Shown piece by piece: positions 5,775 through 5,923 of a DNA stretch of 5,923 bases. The stretch lies in contig CAKULY010000048.1 of NCBI GenBank assembly GCA_934667505.1, positions 1 to 5,923 on the forward strand, in the 5' to 3' direction. Under the pieces are notes generated by a model. It was not told the origin of the DNA. It worked only from the letters and a program-made list of their open reading frames with translations, and did not search any database. The position numbers were made by a program, and so were the translations under genes. Positions within the stretch are counted from its first letter, which is position 1, and the number at the start of each line of letters is the position of its first letter. This DNA is from an uncultured Treponema sp. Lineage in GTDB: Bacteria > Spirochaetota > Spirochaetia > Treponematales > Treponemataceae.

Positions 5775-5842
5775 AAGATAAAAACAGCCGAAAATGGCGT
5801 CTGTTTTTATCTTTAAAAGTTTGCGTCGCAAACTTTCTTATC
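5767..5842 (+). repeat. Palindromic repeat copy 3: full two-hairpin unit after the operon
   Basis: The first hairpin has a perfect 13-base stem, AAGATAAAAACAG at 5775-5787 with CTGTTTTTATCTT at 5801-5813, and a loop carrying CCGAAAATGGCGT. It may stop transcription. The second is AAAGTTTGC-GTC-GCAAACTTT at 5816-5836, followed by CTTATC. The first hairpin matches copy 1 (1087-1119) and the whole 5794-5842 stretch matches copy 2 (4946-4994), so this copy links the two. A 32-codon reading frame (5794-5892) crosses it. Confidence 0.75.
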
Positions 5843-5846
5843 ATCG

Positions 5847-5874
5847 GTTGTTTCTCACTTCGTTGCGAAACAAC
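5847..5874 (+). repeat. Third hairpin in the post-operon cluster
   Basis: GTTGTTTC at 5847-5854 pairs with GAAACAAC at 5867-5874 around a 12-base loop, TCACTTCGTTGC. No U-run follows. It lies between two stronger hairpins and may be part of the same composite intergenic element. I see no second copy of it in this window. Confidence 0.55.
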
Positions 5875-5876
5875 TT

Positions 5877-5918
5877 AAAAAGTCAATCCTAAAACTGAAG
5901 TTTTAATCTTGACTTTTT
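5877..5918. terminator. Probable bidirectional intrinsic terminator
   Basis: AAAAAGTCAA at 5877-5886 pairs perfectly with TTGACTTTTT at 5909-5918. An inner stem TAAAAC-TGAA-GTTTTA at 5890-5905 is separated from the outer one by a small symmetric internal loop. The A5/T5 ends give a U-run in transcripts from either strand, so it can end the rightward operon and also any leftward transcript arriving from beyond the window. The stem is low in G+C, so efficiency is uncertain. Confidence 0.6.
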
Positions 5919-5923
5919 ATGGG

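Noticed and set aside
5794..5892. 32-codon gene after the operon
   Set aside because: Not annotated as a gene: its ATG is in a hairpin loop, the nearest ribosome-site-like sequence is 21 bases away, and it runs through three hairpins. Kept only as a finding because of frame conservation among the repeats.
5767..5923. CRISPR array or insertion-sequence end
   Set aside because: The hairpins differ from one another with no regular repeat-spacer period, and there is no transposase fragment or visible target duplication.

Overview
The window looks like chromosomal DNA from a treponeme or close spirochaete relative. It is AT-rich (roughly one third G+C by eye). It carries a DUF3793 protein beside a short-chain flavodoxin, a pairing I associate with anaerobic Firmicutes and Treponema. 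It also has a MacB/LolCDE-like export set with a LolA-like secreted partner, which implies an outer membrane. The genus is inferred from gene content; no rRNA or other taxonomic marker is present.

Layout: positions 1-74 hold the start of a leftward gene for phosphoglycerate kinase (pgk), cut by the window edge. Positions 75-474 are a divergent intergenic region of 400 bases. It holds weak pgk signals and, near its right end, a good extended -10 promoter (402-430) followed at once by an operator-like palindrome (440-457). From 475 to 5755 six genes run rightward with short gaps: DUF3793 protein, flavodoxin, LolD/MacB-type ABC ATPase, two FtsX/MacB-type permeases, and a secreted LolA-like protein (PF17131-type). 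Gaps are 83, 18, 32, 20 and 73 bases and I see no convincing internal promoter, so one operon is the simplest reading. Positions 5756-5923 hold a string of hairpins ending in a probable bidirectional terminator.

Working together: the ATPase energises the two non-identical permeases, and the LolA-like protein probably accepts or carries a lipoprotein or hydrophobic cargo in the periplasm, as LolCDE and LolA do. The flavodoxin is a low-potential electron carrier, often used in place of ferredoxin when iron is short. DUF3793 has no known function. Why an electron-transfer pair shares a transcript with an envelope export module is unclear.

The least ordinary feature is a family of modular palindromic repeats in the spacers, at 1079-1132, 4940-4994 and 5767-5842, with possible remnants at 2328-2349 and 3638-3650. 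Two copies share a stem around GTTTGC-GYY-GCAAAC. All three clear copies keep a similar reading frame (MASVFIF or IASIFIF), with most differences at third codon positions. They sit just before ribosome binding sites or at the operon end, so they may act as attenuators, processing sites or terminators, or they may be a small mobile repeat.
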